Below, piece after piece: positions 18,632 through 26,318 of a stretch of DNA of 64,000 nucleotides. Each line of letters opens with the position of its first letter. Position 1 is the stretch's first letter. The position numbers were made by a program, and so were the translations under genes. The notes below the pieces were generated by a model. The model searched no databases and was not told the DNA's origin. It was given only the letters and a program-made list of their open reading frames with translations. This DNA is from Lentibacillus salicampi (lineage in GTDB: Bacteria > Bacillota > Bacilli > Bacillales > Amphibacillaceae), in contig NZ_SRHY01000011.1 in the NCBI RefSeq assembly GCF_004565465.1, forward strand, positions 1 to 64,000. Reading direction: 5' to 3'.

Positions 18632-19288
18632 TTATTTAAGCAAATCATTAAAGTAGGTCACCGCCTGCTTACGGTTGTGGATATCCAGTTTGCTGTAGAT
18701 TTCGCTGATGTAATTTTTGACGGTCCCCTGTCCAAGATACAAATACTTGGCAATGGCTTGATTGGAATGACCGTTTAAGATGAAATAGGCTATATCAAGC
18801 TCCCTGTTGGTTAAGCGAATGCCCTGGTTATCGAGACGTCTTCCCAGGATTTGCTTTTTATCAAGTGTCAATTCCCTGATCCGATTGACCAATAGTCCGG
18901 CCACTTCACCTGATAAAACATTTTGCCCTTTCATGACATCCCTGATCGACTCCGTCAGTTTTTCAGGATACAGATCTTTCAGCAGGAATCCATCCGCCCC
19001 TACTTTAATGGCCCGGATGACCAATTCCTCATCGTTCGTGGATGTTAACATTACGACCTTCATAGTCGGGTGAGCTTCTTTTATATAGGCGGTTGTCTTT
19101 ATCCCGTCCATTTGAGGCATATGAATATCCATCAGAACGACATCCGGCTTTTCCGTCTCCAGTAGTGTAATAGCTTGCTCGCCACTATCCGCCATCGAAA
19201 TCACTTCGATGTCATTTGTATGGTTGATTAAAGATTCCACTCCTTCGCGGAATAATTGTTGGTCATCAACGAGCATAACTTTTATCAA
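18632..19288 (-). CDS. NarL/FixJ-family response regulator
   Basis: A 218-residue two-domain regulator. The receiver begins IKVMLVDDQQLFREGVE with the acidic pair, carries the phosphoacceptor Asp in DVVLMDIHMPQMDG near residue 54, the Thr/Ser switch in MLTSTND and the conserved Lys in GFLLKD. The C-terminal LuxR helix-turn-helix is LTNRELDIAYFILNGHSNQA with GTVKNYISEIYSKL. I choose the TTG at 19288 because GGGGGTGAT lies 6 bases upstream and the protein then starts as the family does; the frame extends to 19327. No sensor kinase is adjacent, so this is an orphan whose partner must be elsewhere. Its place between the phosphatases and the CapD-type gene suggests control of polymer synthesis. 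Confidence 0.85.
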   Translation of the reverse strand: MIKVMLVDDQQLFREGVESLINHTNDIEVISMADSGEQAITLLETEKPDVVLMDIHMPQMDGIKTTAYIKEAHPTMKVVMLTSTNDEELVIRAIKVGADGFLLKDLYPEKLTESIRDVMKGQNVLSGEVAGLLVNRIRELTLDKKQILGRRLDNQGIRLTNRELDIAYFILNGHSNQAIAKYLYLGQGTVKNYISEIYSKLDIHNRKQAVTYFNDLLK

Positions 19289-19369
19289 AGCATCACCCCC
19301 TACTGGACAGTGTTTCAAATTACTCACTCTTTCATAATAGGTGATAGCCTATACAAATAAATGCACACC

Positions 19370-20137
19370 TTAAAGAAACCCGAAGAATGATTTCTTTTTG
19401 ATCCGCTCGGGTGGAAGAGAGTTGACCATTTTGCCTTCAATCATTAAATGAGGGTTTTCCCGAAAAAGGTAAAACCCCTCATTCCCGTGCTGCTTATGCA
19501 ATTCATCATACGCATCCTTCAGATAAAAACCTCGCGTAGAAGTGTTGTGGGCATCTGATGCAATAAAGTGTGTAAGGCTTGTCTCGATTAATTGGTGTGA
19601 GAACTTCTGGATTTTCTTGCCGAATTTACCGCATAGGCTGGAAGCTGTCACTTGTGAAAGTGCGCCTTTTTCAACCATATGGTATAGTTTATCCGGATGC
19701 TCCATCAATTCCCGATTCCGTTCCGGGTGGACAATCACCGGTTTATACCCCTTCAACTGGATATCAAATAATAACTGTTTACTATACTCGGGTATATGTC
19801 CCGACGGAAATTCAACAAAAACGTATTTTGTATGTTCGTTAATGGGGAGAATTTCACCCTGTTCCAACCCCTCGACCATATCACCGTTTATGCGGGTTTC
19901 CTGACCCGGAAGGATCGTCAGCGGAATCGCTTCTTCCGTAAGTTTTTCATTTAAAACGCTTGTATATTTTAGTATGTCCTTTTTAACATTATTATATTTG
20001 CCATTACAGTGATGAGGTGTGGCAACAATGTGATGAATCCCCTGATCAACGGCCGTTTTAGCCATGTCTAACGTAACAGCAATTGTTTTGGCACCATCAT
20101 CAATCCCAGGCAGAATATGACAATGAATATCAATCAT
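19370..20137 (-). CDS. CpsB/YwqE-type protein tyrosine phosphatase (copy 1)
   Basis: A 255-residue metal-dependent PHP-fold phosphatase that removes phosphate from the capsule tyrosine kinase. The N-terminus MIDIHCHILPGIDDGAK and the segments ATPHHCNGKY, ILPGQETRI, VIVHPERNRE and HFIASDAHN supply the metal-binding His and Asp residues. I use the ATG at 20137, the usual family start, which follows GGGAAG; the frame is open to 20146. It is about as similar to its upstream neighbour (20227-20997) as tandem paralogues are, with matching length and motif order, and the two probably arose by duplication. Two such phosphatases in a row are unusual, since one per kinase is the rule. Confidence 0.9.
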   Translation of the reverse strand: MIDIHCHILPGIDDGAKTIAVTLDMAKTAVDQGIHHIVATPHHCNGKYNNVKKDILKYTSVLNEKLTEEAIPLTILPGQETRINGDMVEGLEQGEILPINEHTKYVFVEFPSGHIPEYSKQLLFDIQLKGYKPVIVHPERNRELMEHPDKLYHMVEKGALSQVTASSLCGKFGKKIQKFSHQLIETSLTHFIASDAHNTSTRGFYLKDAYDELHKQHGNEGFYLFRENPHLMIEGKMVNSLPPERIKKKSFFGFL

Positions 20138-20226
20138 TTCAGTCACTTCCCAGCTGTTAAATTATTTTTACGAATCATTCAAAAACTTATCTTTATAGTA
20201 GCAAACGGGAGTGACGTTATTCAAAC

Positions 20227-20997
20227 TTAACGGCGTGAGAACCATTTTTTCTTTCTTTTGATGCGTTCGGGCGGCTCACGGTTGACCATTTGACCTAATA
20301 GCAGCAATTCGCTGTTTTCGGTAAACTGATAGGCCGCGGGATTCCCATAGTTCTTTTTAAGATAACGTAAAGCATCCCGCATGTAGAAACCACGTTTTCT
20401 GACATTATGGGCGTCCGAAGCGATGAAGTGCGTCAGATTGGTCTCAATCATCTGTTCAGCAAACCGTTGTATTTTTTTACCAGCATTGCCGATCAGACTC
20501 CCTGCTGTTATCTGCGTGAGTGCACCATTTTTAACTAATCGGTATAGCTTATCAGGATTTTCTCGTAATTCCTGATTGCGTTCTGGATGGACAATGATGG
20601 GCGTGTACCCAGTAATCTGCATATCGAATAACAGCTGAGTCGTGTATTTCGGTACCTGAGACGTTGGAAATTCAACCAGTACATAACCGCTTGTCTGGTT
20701 TAGCGTCAGCACCTTCCCATTGTCCAAATCAGCAATCATGTTCCCATTGACTCTTGGTTCTTGTCCCGCAAGAATTTCAACCGGAATATTCTCTTCTTTT
20801 AGCTGCACATTCAGCTGATGAACAGCTTCGATAATATCATGTCCATCGTTTTCATATTGCCCGTTATTATGATGGGGCGTGGCCACAATTTTGGTGATTC
20901 CTTGTTTGGAAGCTTCTTCAGCCATCGACAAACTTTCCACCACAGTTTTGGAACCATCATCCAACCCAGGTAAAATATGACAATGTAAATCAATCAT
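20227..20997 (-). CDS. CpsB/YwqE-type protein tyrosine phosphatase (copy 2)
   Basis: A 256-residue PHP-fold phosphatase, paralogue of the downstream gene. It starts MIDLHCHILPGLDDGSK and keeps ATPHHNNGQY, ILAGQEPRV, IIVHPERNQE and HFIASDAHN, so all the expected metal ligands are present. Both copies end with a conserved PPERIKKK/PPERIKRK basic tail and contain the same GFYL/M-x-DA segment. It lies about 190 bases downstream of the tyrosine kinase gene. That gap includes no gene. Its role is dephosphorylation of the C-terminal Tyr cluster of the kinase, which cycles polymer export. Whether both copies act on the same kinase is not known. Confidence 0.9.
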   Translation of the reverse strand: MIDLHCHILPGLDDGSKTVVESLSMAEEASKQGITKIVATPHHNNGQYENDGHDIIEAVHQLNVQLKEENIPVEILAGQEPRVNGNMIADLDNGKVLTLNQTSGYVLVEFPTSQVPKYTTQLLFDMQITGYTPIIVHPERNQELRENPDKLYRLVKNGALTQITAGSLIGNAGKKIQRFAEQMIETNLTHFIASDAHNVRKRGFYMRDALRYLKKNYGNPAAYQFTENSELLLLGQMVNREPPERIKRKKKWFSRR

Positions 20998-21183
20998 TCT
21001 CGTACCCCCTTTTTAGCGGGCAGGACTAATTACCCATATCTATTTTAGCAGGAAAAATCACCCTACGAAACCGTCTGTGAGTCACCATTTAGTCATAGAA
21101 TCTGATAAAAAGTCATGTATTTGGATTTTTTTGACAAACTTCGACAAAAAGCGACTCTCCTTGTGAGGAGAGTCCTGATCAAG

Positions 21184-21882
21184 CTAATTATTTCCGTAAT
21201 AGTAATAATAATTGGATTCTTTTTTCGTACGGTCGTTTAAGATGGTCCCTAAAATTTTTGTGTTGCTGGCTTGGAGGGATTCGATTGCATTTTCTGCTGC
21301 TTCATTTTCGGTTTGCTTGCTGCGGACGACGAGAATCGATCCATCACATAGGTTAGCCAAAATTTGAGCATCGGTAACAGCCAAAACCGGTGGTGTATCA
21401 AACAATATAATGTCGTATATGTCGCGGGCTTCTTGAATGATTTGTTCCATTTTTTTCGAACCCAGCAATTCAGACGGGTTTGGTGGGATCGGTCCACAGG
21501 AGATCGCATCAAGATGATCAACCTCCGTTGGCATAATCACGTCCTTGAGTGGGGATTCACCTACCAACGCATTGCTCAACCCCTTTAAGTTATCAAGACG
21601 AAAGGTGTAATGCATCGTCGGTTTGCGCATGTCTGCATCAATCAGCAGCACTCGCTTGCCTTGCTGGGCATAGACCACAGCTAGGTTCGCTGTTGTCATG
21701 GACTTGCCATCACCCGGTCCGGCAGACGTCATGAGCATGACCTGCAGTTCCTCATCCACGGAGGAGAATTGGATATTGGTACGAACCGTCCGATATTGTT
21801 CTGAAACTGGTGAACGCGGGTTTAAATTGGCAATTAAGTGCCTCATTTTTGTATTTCTAGTTGACTTCTTTCTGCGCGCCAT
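21184..21882 (-). CDS. CpsD/YwqD-type BY-kinase (capsule tyrosine kinase)
   Basis: A 232-residue bacterial tyrosine autokinase. The P-loop SAGPGDGKSMTTANLA (Walker A) is near residue 55, Walker A' in VLLIDADMRKP, and Walker B in ILFDTPPVLAVTD. The C-terminus ends in a run of five tyrosines (SNYYYYYGNN), the autophosphorylation cluster read by the CpsB phosphatases next door. The ATG at 21882 sits about 10 bases from AGGAGG. A GTG at 21891 is too close to that site. It overlaps the end of the membrane adaptor gene by 26 bases, so the pair is coupled and forms the usual two-protein kinase complex at the inner membrane face. Confidence 0.92.
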   Translation of the reverse strand: MARRKKSTRNTKMRHLIANLNPRSPVSEQYRTVRTNIQFSSVDEELQVMLMTSAGPGDGKSMTTANLAVVYAQQGKRVLLIDADMRKPTMHYTFRLDNLKGLSNALVGESPLKDVIMPTEVDHLDAISCGPIPPNPSELLGSKKMEQIIQEARDIYDIILFDTPPVLAVTDAQILANLCDGSILVVRSKQTENEAAENAIESLQASNTKILGTILNDRTKKESNYYYYYGNN

Positions 21883-22618
21883 TGAATTCACCCCTCCTTC
21901 TTGATTGGGCTAACTGGAATTGATCTACCTGGATATCACTGTCTGACACATGTGAGATCACACCAAGCACCGGCACTCCCAGCTTGTCTTCAATGTCTTT
22001 TTCCGTTTTGATTGTATTATCCAGATACTCAAGCAAGAACGCGAGACCAACGCCAACCATACCGCCAAGAACAATGGCGATGGCAATATTCAGCAGCGGT
22101 TTTGGGCTCACAGGTGTGGGGTTACTACCTACTTCCGCCTCGGACAAAATTGAGACATTATTGACATTCAAAATATCCGGGATTTCCTGTTGAAAAATCT
22201 GGACCGTTGCATTGGCAATATTCGTCGCACGGCCGGGGTCCGGGTCTGTCGCGGTCACGGTCACGACCTGGGAATTCTCGGCACTTGAGACATTTAGATT
22301 ACTTTCCAATTGGCCAACAGAATAACCCAGATCCAGTTCCTCTATCACGTTTTCCAGGATCGCCGGGCTTTTAATAATCACGTTATACGTATTGATCAAT
22401 TCCACGTTTGTCTGGATTTCGTTTGTGGTGTATTGCGATGATGTGTCCTGCTCCTTCTGATTTACCACAAACATTGAACTGGATTCATAGGTCGGCGTTA
22501 GAAAGAAGTAACTGAGCACCGCTGCAATGACGGCCGCACCCACTATGAAACTGATGATTAGCAGGATTCGCTTCTTGATGACCTCAAAGATCTCTTTGAG
22601 CGAAATCGTTTCTTCCAT
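21857..22618 (-). CDS. Wzz/YwqC-type chain-length regulator and kinase activator
   Basis: A 253-residue membrane protein with two membrane helices (about residues 20-42 and 175-197) around an extracytoplasmic domain. The second helix is preceded by the Pro-rich PVSPKPLLN motif and followed by the cytoplasmic LEYLDNTIKTEKDIEDKLGVPVLGVI segment that activates the BY-kinase. The start is the ATG at 22618, 7 bases after AGGAGGT; the frame upstream of it runs to 22660. This is the first gene of the capsule locus, so promoters just upstream probably drive the whole region. It sets polymer chain length together with the Wzy-like enzyme. Confidence 0.88.
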   Translation of the reverse strand: MEETISLKEIFEVIKKRILLIISFIVGAAVIAAVLSYFFLTPTYESSSMFVVNQKEQDTSSQYTTNEIQTNVELINTYNVIIKSPAILENVIEELDLGYSVGQLESNLNVSSAENSQVVTVTATDPDPGRATNIANATVQIFQQEIPDILNVNNVSILSEAEVGSNPTPVSPKPLLNIAIAIVLGGMVGVGLAFLLEYLDNTIKTEKDIEDKLGVPVLGVISHVSDSDIQVDQFQLAQSRRRGEFNGAQKEVN

Positions 22619-22685
22619 GTGTTGTTTACCTCCTGTTTCGACAATCGAGCGTATTGTCATCTAATAATCTATTTATTATTTCGAC

Positions 22686-22703
22686 ATTATAGACGAAATT
22701 ATA
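22686..22703 (-). promoter_or_regulatory. candidate promoter of the capsule locus
   Basis: Read on the minus strand, two TATAAT hexamers occur close together (complements at 22686-22691 and 22698-22703), about 70-85 bases before the first gene, in a very AT-rich stretch. No -35 hexamer at ideal spacing stands out, so the call rests on position and the two -10 matches only. Confidence 0.35.
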
Positions 22704-22793
22704 ACATATATTCTTAACAATCGTGATAAATTTTTGGTTGAGAAGGTTTTGTAAGGGGGTTGGGGAGGGGGCGTGCCCCTTCCTCGGGCTGAA

Positions 22794-22898
22794 GGGGGAC
22801 AGAGGGTCAGACCCTTTGTCCCCCGGTTGGAGCGGGACAGGGGGTCAGACCCTTTGTCCCCCGGTTGGAGCGGGACAGGGGGTCAGACCCTTTGTCCC
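22794..22898. repeat. three palindromic GGGTCAGACCC repeats in tandem
   Basis: Three copies of an imperfect palindrome with a GGGACA arm, a GGGTCAGACCC centre and a TGTCCC arm occur at 22794-22824, 22834-22860 and 22872-22898. Copies 2 and 3 are 38 bases apart and share the spacer CCCGGTTGGAGC. Each can fold as a hairpin on either strand. A related hairpin (GGGGTCTGC / GCAGACCCC) occurs at 34376-34428, so this may be a dispersed repeat family. Confidence 0.85.
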
Positions 22899-23004
22899 AC
22901 ACAATATTACAAATAGATTACAAACCCGCCAATAGTCTATTAATCTCGTCATATTTCGTGTACAATGGAAAATATTACATCACGACTATGGAGGGGGTCT
23001 TGCA

Positions 23005-24117
23005 TTGGCCAATAAGAAAATTTTCATGTCGGTAACCGCAAGTGCTGTGATCGCTTCGGCGTTAGTCGCTGCAGATGATGCAGAAGCCGCATCATATAAA
23101 GTAAAGAGCGGTGATTCCCTATGGAAAATTGCGCAGCAGTATGACACAAGTGTTGGACAGTTACAATCACTGAACAATTTATCCGGTAGCATTATTTTCC
23201 CGAATCAGGTGATCGAAACGGGATCAAGCAGCTCATCCAGTTCGTCGAATAGTGGAAACTCCAGTTCCGGCGGCTCAGACAGCTCGGACAGTTCCAGCGG
23301 ACAAGCTTCTACATACACCGTGAAAAGCGGCGATACACTAAGCGGAATCGCTGCCAGGCATAACATTTCCGTTTCCGATTTAATGAGCTGGAACGATCTC
23401 AATTCGTCATTGATTCACCCGGGAGACAAATTTGCCGTATCCAAAGGTGGCTCGAACGACAGTGGGTCGAGCAGCTCAAATTCCGGGAATAGCGGCTCAA
23501 GCTCGAGCGGCAGTGGATCGAATACCGGTTCCTCAGAGGTTTACACCGTTCAATCCGGTGATACGTTATCAGGCATCGCCAGCCAAAAAGGCGTATCCGT
23601 CAGCCAGGTGAAGAACTGGAATAACTTATCGTCAAGTTTAATTCTGATTGGTCAGAAGCTGAACATCGGCTCAAAGGCATCATCAGGATCAGGCAGCTCA
23701 TCTGATTCAGGCTCAGGTTCCGGAAGCAGTGCATCAACTGATGTGGACTATGATGTTGATGAGTTGATCAGCACCGCCAAAGCCCAGCAAGGCGTTCGTT
23801 ATCAATGGGGCGGCAATACACCAAGCGGATTCGATTGCAGCGGCTTTATCTATTATTCATTCAATAAAGCCGGCAAGGACATCAATCGCCTGTCGAGCGC
23901 TAGCTATTACAACCGCGCTCAATACGTGAACAACCCGCAAGTGGGCGACCTCGTATTCTTTGAAAATACCTACGCCGGCGCGAACGGCATCTCGCATATG
24001 GGCATCTACCTTGGCGGCGGCGACTTCATCCATGCCGGATCGGATGGCGTGCAGGTTTCAAACGTAAACAGCTCTTACTGGCAAAAGTATTTTGAAGGGT
24101 ATAAGCGGTTTTACTAG
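23005..24117 (+). CDS. secreted LysM-NlpC/P60 peptidoglycan endopeptidase
   Basis: A 370-residue cell-wall hydrolase of the LytE/CwlS type, which cuts the D-Glu-meso-DAP bond in peptidoglycan stems. A signal peptide covers residues 1-28 (cleavage near AEA-AS). Three LysM domains follow at about 31-73, 104-145 and 180-221, joined by Ser/Gly-rich linkers. The NlpC/P60 domain covers 252-370, with catalytic Cys278 in FDCSGF, His331 in SHMGIYLGG and a third polar residue, His343, in FIHAG. Start is a TTG about 10 bases after GGAGGGGGT. A strong terminator follows the gene. It is transcribed away from the capsule operon. Confidence 0.93.
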   Translation: MANKKIFMSVTASAVIASALVAADDAEAASYKVKSGDSLWKIAQQYDTSVGQLQSLNNLSGSIIFPNQVIETGSSSSSSSSNSGNSSSGGSDSSDSSSGQASTYTVKSGDTLSGIAARHNISVSDLMSWNDLNSSLIHPGDKFAVSKGGSNDSGSSSSNSGNSGSSSSGSGSNTGSSEVYTVQSGDTLSGIASQKGVSVSQVKNWNNLSSSLILIGQKLNIGSKASSGSGSSSDSGSGSGSSASTDVDYDVDELISTAKAQQGVRYQWGGNTPSGFDCSGFIYYSFNKAGKDINRLSSASYYNRAQYVNNPQVGDLVFFENTYAGANGISHMGIYLGGGDFIHAGSDGVQVSNVNSSYWQKYFEGYKRFY

Positions 24118-24123
24118 GATTGG

Positions 24124-24158
24124 GAAGCTCCCGGCTTGGGCCGGGAGCTTCGTTTTAT
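24124..24158 (+). terminator. intrinsic terminator after the LysM hydrolase
   Basis: GAAGCTCCCGGC at 24124-24135 pairs perfectly with GCCGGGAGCTTC at 24140-24151, with a 4-base loop, and is followed by GTTTTATTG. This is a textbook Rho-independent terminator 7 bases past the stop codon. Confidence 0.92.
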
Positions 24159-24177
24159 TGTTTAGGGGGGAATTAAG

Positions 24178-25665
24178 GTGAATATCTCGGATAGGCAATA
24201 TAAAATCATCGAGTGCCTGGAAGGGTCTTCTGACAGCATGGCGTTGAGACAAATCGGGGAGGCCGTGGGCTGTTCTTATAAAACGGTCCAGAACGAAATT
24301 ACGAAACTTCGGCAAATTTTACCGAAAGGCTGGTCCATACGAACGACAAAGGGAATTGGTGCAAGCTTAATCCAGCCGTCCAACGAAACTGTCGAAAGTG
24401 CGTTTTCACATGATGACCACAGCGTGTTTTTTGACTTGATTGAACAGTTGCTTTTGGATAAAGCTTATTCACTAGAAGAATTATGCGAGCAGCTTTATTT
24501 AAGCCGAAAAGCCACTCTAAAACTTATTTCCTCAGTGGAAGCGTTTATCCAGCCGCTTTTCCTTCAGATGCAGCGAAGGCCTTATCAAATTGCAGGAAGT
24601 GAAGGGGCTAAACGGTTATTATTATTTGAAATCAACCTTTCCCGCAACGGGATTCTGAATCATTATGTGAAGCATCCGAAATATAAACAAATGGAAAAAG
24701 CAAGGGATATGTTAGAACACGACTACGGCATCCGTTTAACAGACTACGGGTTCAATGTCTTATCTTATTTTTACCGTCTATGCATCCGTCGTGCTGAGAA
24801 GGGATTTCTTGCCGATGAACTTCCTTATGGTGTCAGCCGTAACGTGCAGCAGGAACCGCTATTCATCGGTATGCAGGACTTTTTTGATTACTTGGAGACG
24901 TTGCTGGTCATTCAATTACCGTTGCATGAGCGCGTCTACTTTTACCTCTGCCTTATTTATACAGAATTTCAATTCACCATTATCCACCAGGAAGACCGGC
25001 ACGCGTTGCTCCAGGCACACAAAGATTACGATCAATTCATGGCGTTCATTCGTTATTTGGAAACGAATTTACGCATCTCTATCGAACATGATGATGATCT
25101 GTTATTCAACATTTTTAACTTGTATCAGGTCTCGCAATTGCGGCGTGTCGCCCCTAAACTGCAATATCTGCCGAAAGCCTCCGTTTTGCGCTCAGTAAAA
25201 GATAACGCACCGCAGACTCACAGCCGACTGGAAAGTTTGTGCCATGAATGGTCGAAAAAGACGGGTTTCAACTTTCATCAAAGCAATATTATCTCATTGG
25301 TCGTACATTTAAACCGTCACATCAATCAGTCGGACGCGTTAAAAGCCAACATATTGCTATTAACGTCGCGTTCATTCTTTTTAACAGACTTTGATGGAAG
25401 ATTAAAAACACACTTTGAAGGCGTCGCGACTTTCAAAAACATGAATGCATCACAAGTCAGCAATGAGGAAGACATCCCGCCGGGGACAGACATCATCATA
25501 ACTGATTCGCTGGTTTTGCCGGAGACCCCTGATATTGAAACCATATTGATTACCGATGTTATGACGGATAAAGACATAGCAGCCATCGCACAGACCATTG
25601 AGCGCATTAAACAAAGCAAAAAAGACACGTTTTTATCGGAAGCCCCTATTTGGCTCAATCCTTGA
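24178..25665 (+). CDS. Mga/AtxA-like virulence-type transcription regulator
   Basis: A 495-residue regulator. The N-terminal helix-turn-helix (residues 1-60, LRQIGEAVGCSYKTVQNEI) is followed by an Mga-type second helix-turn-helix (about 85-160, SLEELCEQLYLSRKATLKLI), PRD-like helical regions with potential phosphohistidines (about 175-390), and a C-terminal EIIB-like domain (ANILLLTSRSFFLTDF onwards). This matches the AtxA/Mga architecture, which couples sugar-PTS status to surface-protein genes. Start is a GTG after GGGGGGAATTAAG. It faces a sortase and a giant LPXTG adhesin across a shared terminator, which makes the adhesin operon its likely target. That target is inferred from position. 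Confidence 0.82.
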   Translation: MNISDRQYKIIECLEGSSDSMALRQIGEAVGCSYKTVQNEITKLRQILPKGWSIRTTKGIGASLIQPSNETVESAFSHDDHSVFFDLIEQLLLDKAYSLEELCEQLYLSRKATLKLISSVEAFIQPLFLQMQRRPYQIAGSEGAKRLLLFEINLSRNGILNHYVKHPKYKQMEKARDMLEHDYGIRLTDYGFNVLSYFYRLCIRRAEKGFLADELPYGVSRNVQQEPLFIGMQDFFDYLETLLVIQLPLHERVYFYLCLIYTEFQFTIIHQEDRHALLQAHKDYDQFMAFIRYLETNLRISIEHDDDLLFNIFNLYQVSQLRRVAPKLQYLPKASVLRSVKDNAPQTHSRLESLCHEWSKKTGFNFHQSNIISLVVHLNRHINQSDALKANILLLTSRSFFLTDFDGRLKTHFEGVATFKNMNASQVSNEEDIPPGTDIIITDSLVLPETPDIETILITDVMTDKDIAAIAQTIERIKQSKKDTFLSEAPIWLNP

Positions 25666-25673
25666 CAGTGTAT

Positions 25674-25710
25674 AAAAAATCCAGAAGGCACTCAGCCCTC
25701 TGGATTTTTT
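25674..25710. terminator. bidirectional terminator between regulator and sortase
   Basis: AAAAAATCCAGAAGG pairs with CCCTCTGGATTTTTT around a short loop, with A and T runs on both outer sides, so it can stop transcripts from the plus-strand regulator and the minus-strand sortase. It overlaps the last codons of the sortase gene. Confidence 0.88.
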
Positions 25711-26297
25711 CCGTTACTTTTCAATGTGCCTTGAACAGCGATTCGCTCTTTCCCGTCCACTGTACAGGTAATTAACGTAATTTCGTCTTGATTTTTCTCG
25801 TCGTTTAGAACAGCTGTGTCTGTTGGCGCGATAACGTCCGAACTTGTAATCGTGTAATGAAATGATTGATCCCCCTGATGCACGATCACTTCAGACCCGA
25901 CAGGCACATCCGGCAGCTGGCGAAAGTGACGGTCGCCCCGGTAGCCTCTATGCCCGGCTATCGTGAAGTTTCCTTCTCCGGGCGTCTGATTGCCTTTAAT
26001 CTGGGTTAACGCGACGCTCAAGTTTTCTTCCGTCGTCTCGGGAAGAATTTTTTGCTTCAGGTCAATCGCCGGGATTTCCAGTTCCATAACGTCTGTTAAT
26101 TGTGCCTCAGGAACCGTCAAATTGTTAACCGACGAGACGTCTGCTTCCCCATCGTCTGACTCCGATATGAGCGTCATCGCCTCTTCCAATGCAGCCGCTT
26201 CTTGCTGTTTATCCCATTCATAATACAGTGGGATCGCCAACAGGATGAGTCCAATGGCGAGAAGGGAAAAGCCGATGGTACGTTTTGTCTTCCGCAT
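25692..26297 (-). CDS. class D-like sortase
   Basis: A 201-residue membrane-anchored transpeptidase that cleaves LPXTG signals and links proteins to the wall. One N-terminal membrane helix (about residues 8-28) is followed by a short acidic stretch and the sortase barrel: VMELEIPAIDLKQKI, the catalytic His in IAGHRGYRGDRHF, the catalytic Cys in ITLITCT, and the Arg in ERIAVQG. The start is taken as the ATG at 26297 with AAAGGATGG upstream; a second in-frame ATG at 26306 has no room for a site. It begins 21 bases after the adhesin gene stops, so the adhesin is its dedicated substrate. Confidence 0.9.
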   Translation of the reverse strand: MRKTKRTIGFSLLAIGLILLAIPLYYEWDKQQEAAALEEAMTLISESDDGEADVSSVNNLTVPEAQLTDVMELEIPAIDLKQKILPETTEENLSVALTQIKGNQTPGEGNFTIAGHRGYRGDRHFRQLPDVPVGSEVIVHQGDQSFHYTITSSDVIAPTDTAVLNDEKNQDEITLITCTVDGKERIAVQGTLKSNGKNPEG

Positions 26298-26318
26298 TGA
26301 ATCCATCCTTTCGCTAGC

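Larger units (their letters stand above)
22619..23004. other. divergent intergenic region upstream of the capsule locus
   Basis: This gap separates the minus-strand capsule operon from the plus-strand LysM hydrolase, so it holds promoters for both. The left part has the candidate capsule promoter. The middle (about 22754-22900) is GC-rich and filled by hairpin repeats, described separately. The right end has GGAGGGGGT before the hydrolase start. The open frame across it is a by-product of the repeats. Confidence 0.6.

Noticed and set aside
22723-22935. A 70-codon frame across the GGGTCAGACCC repeats
   Set aside because: It is made of the hairpin repeats and has no ribosome site.
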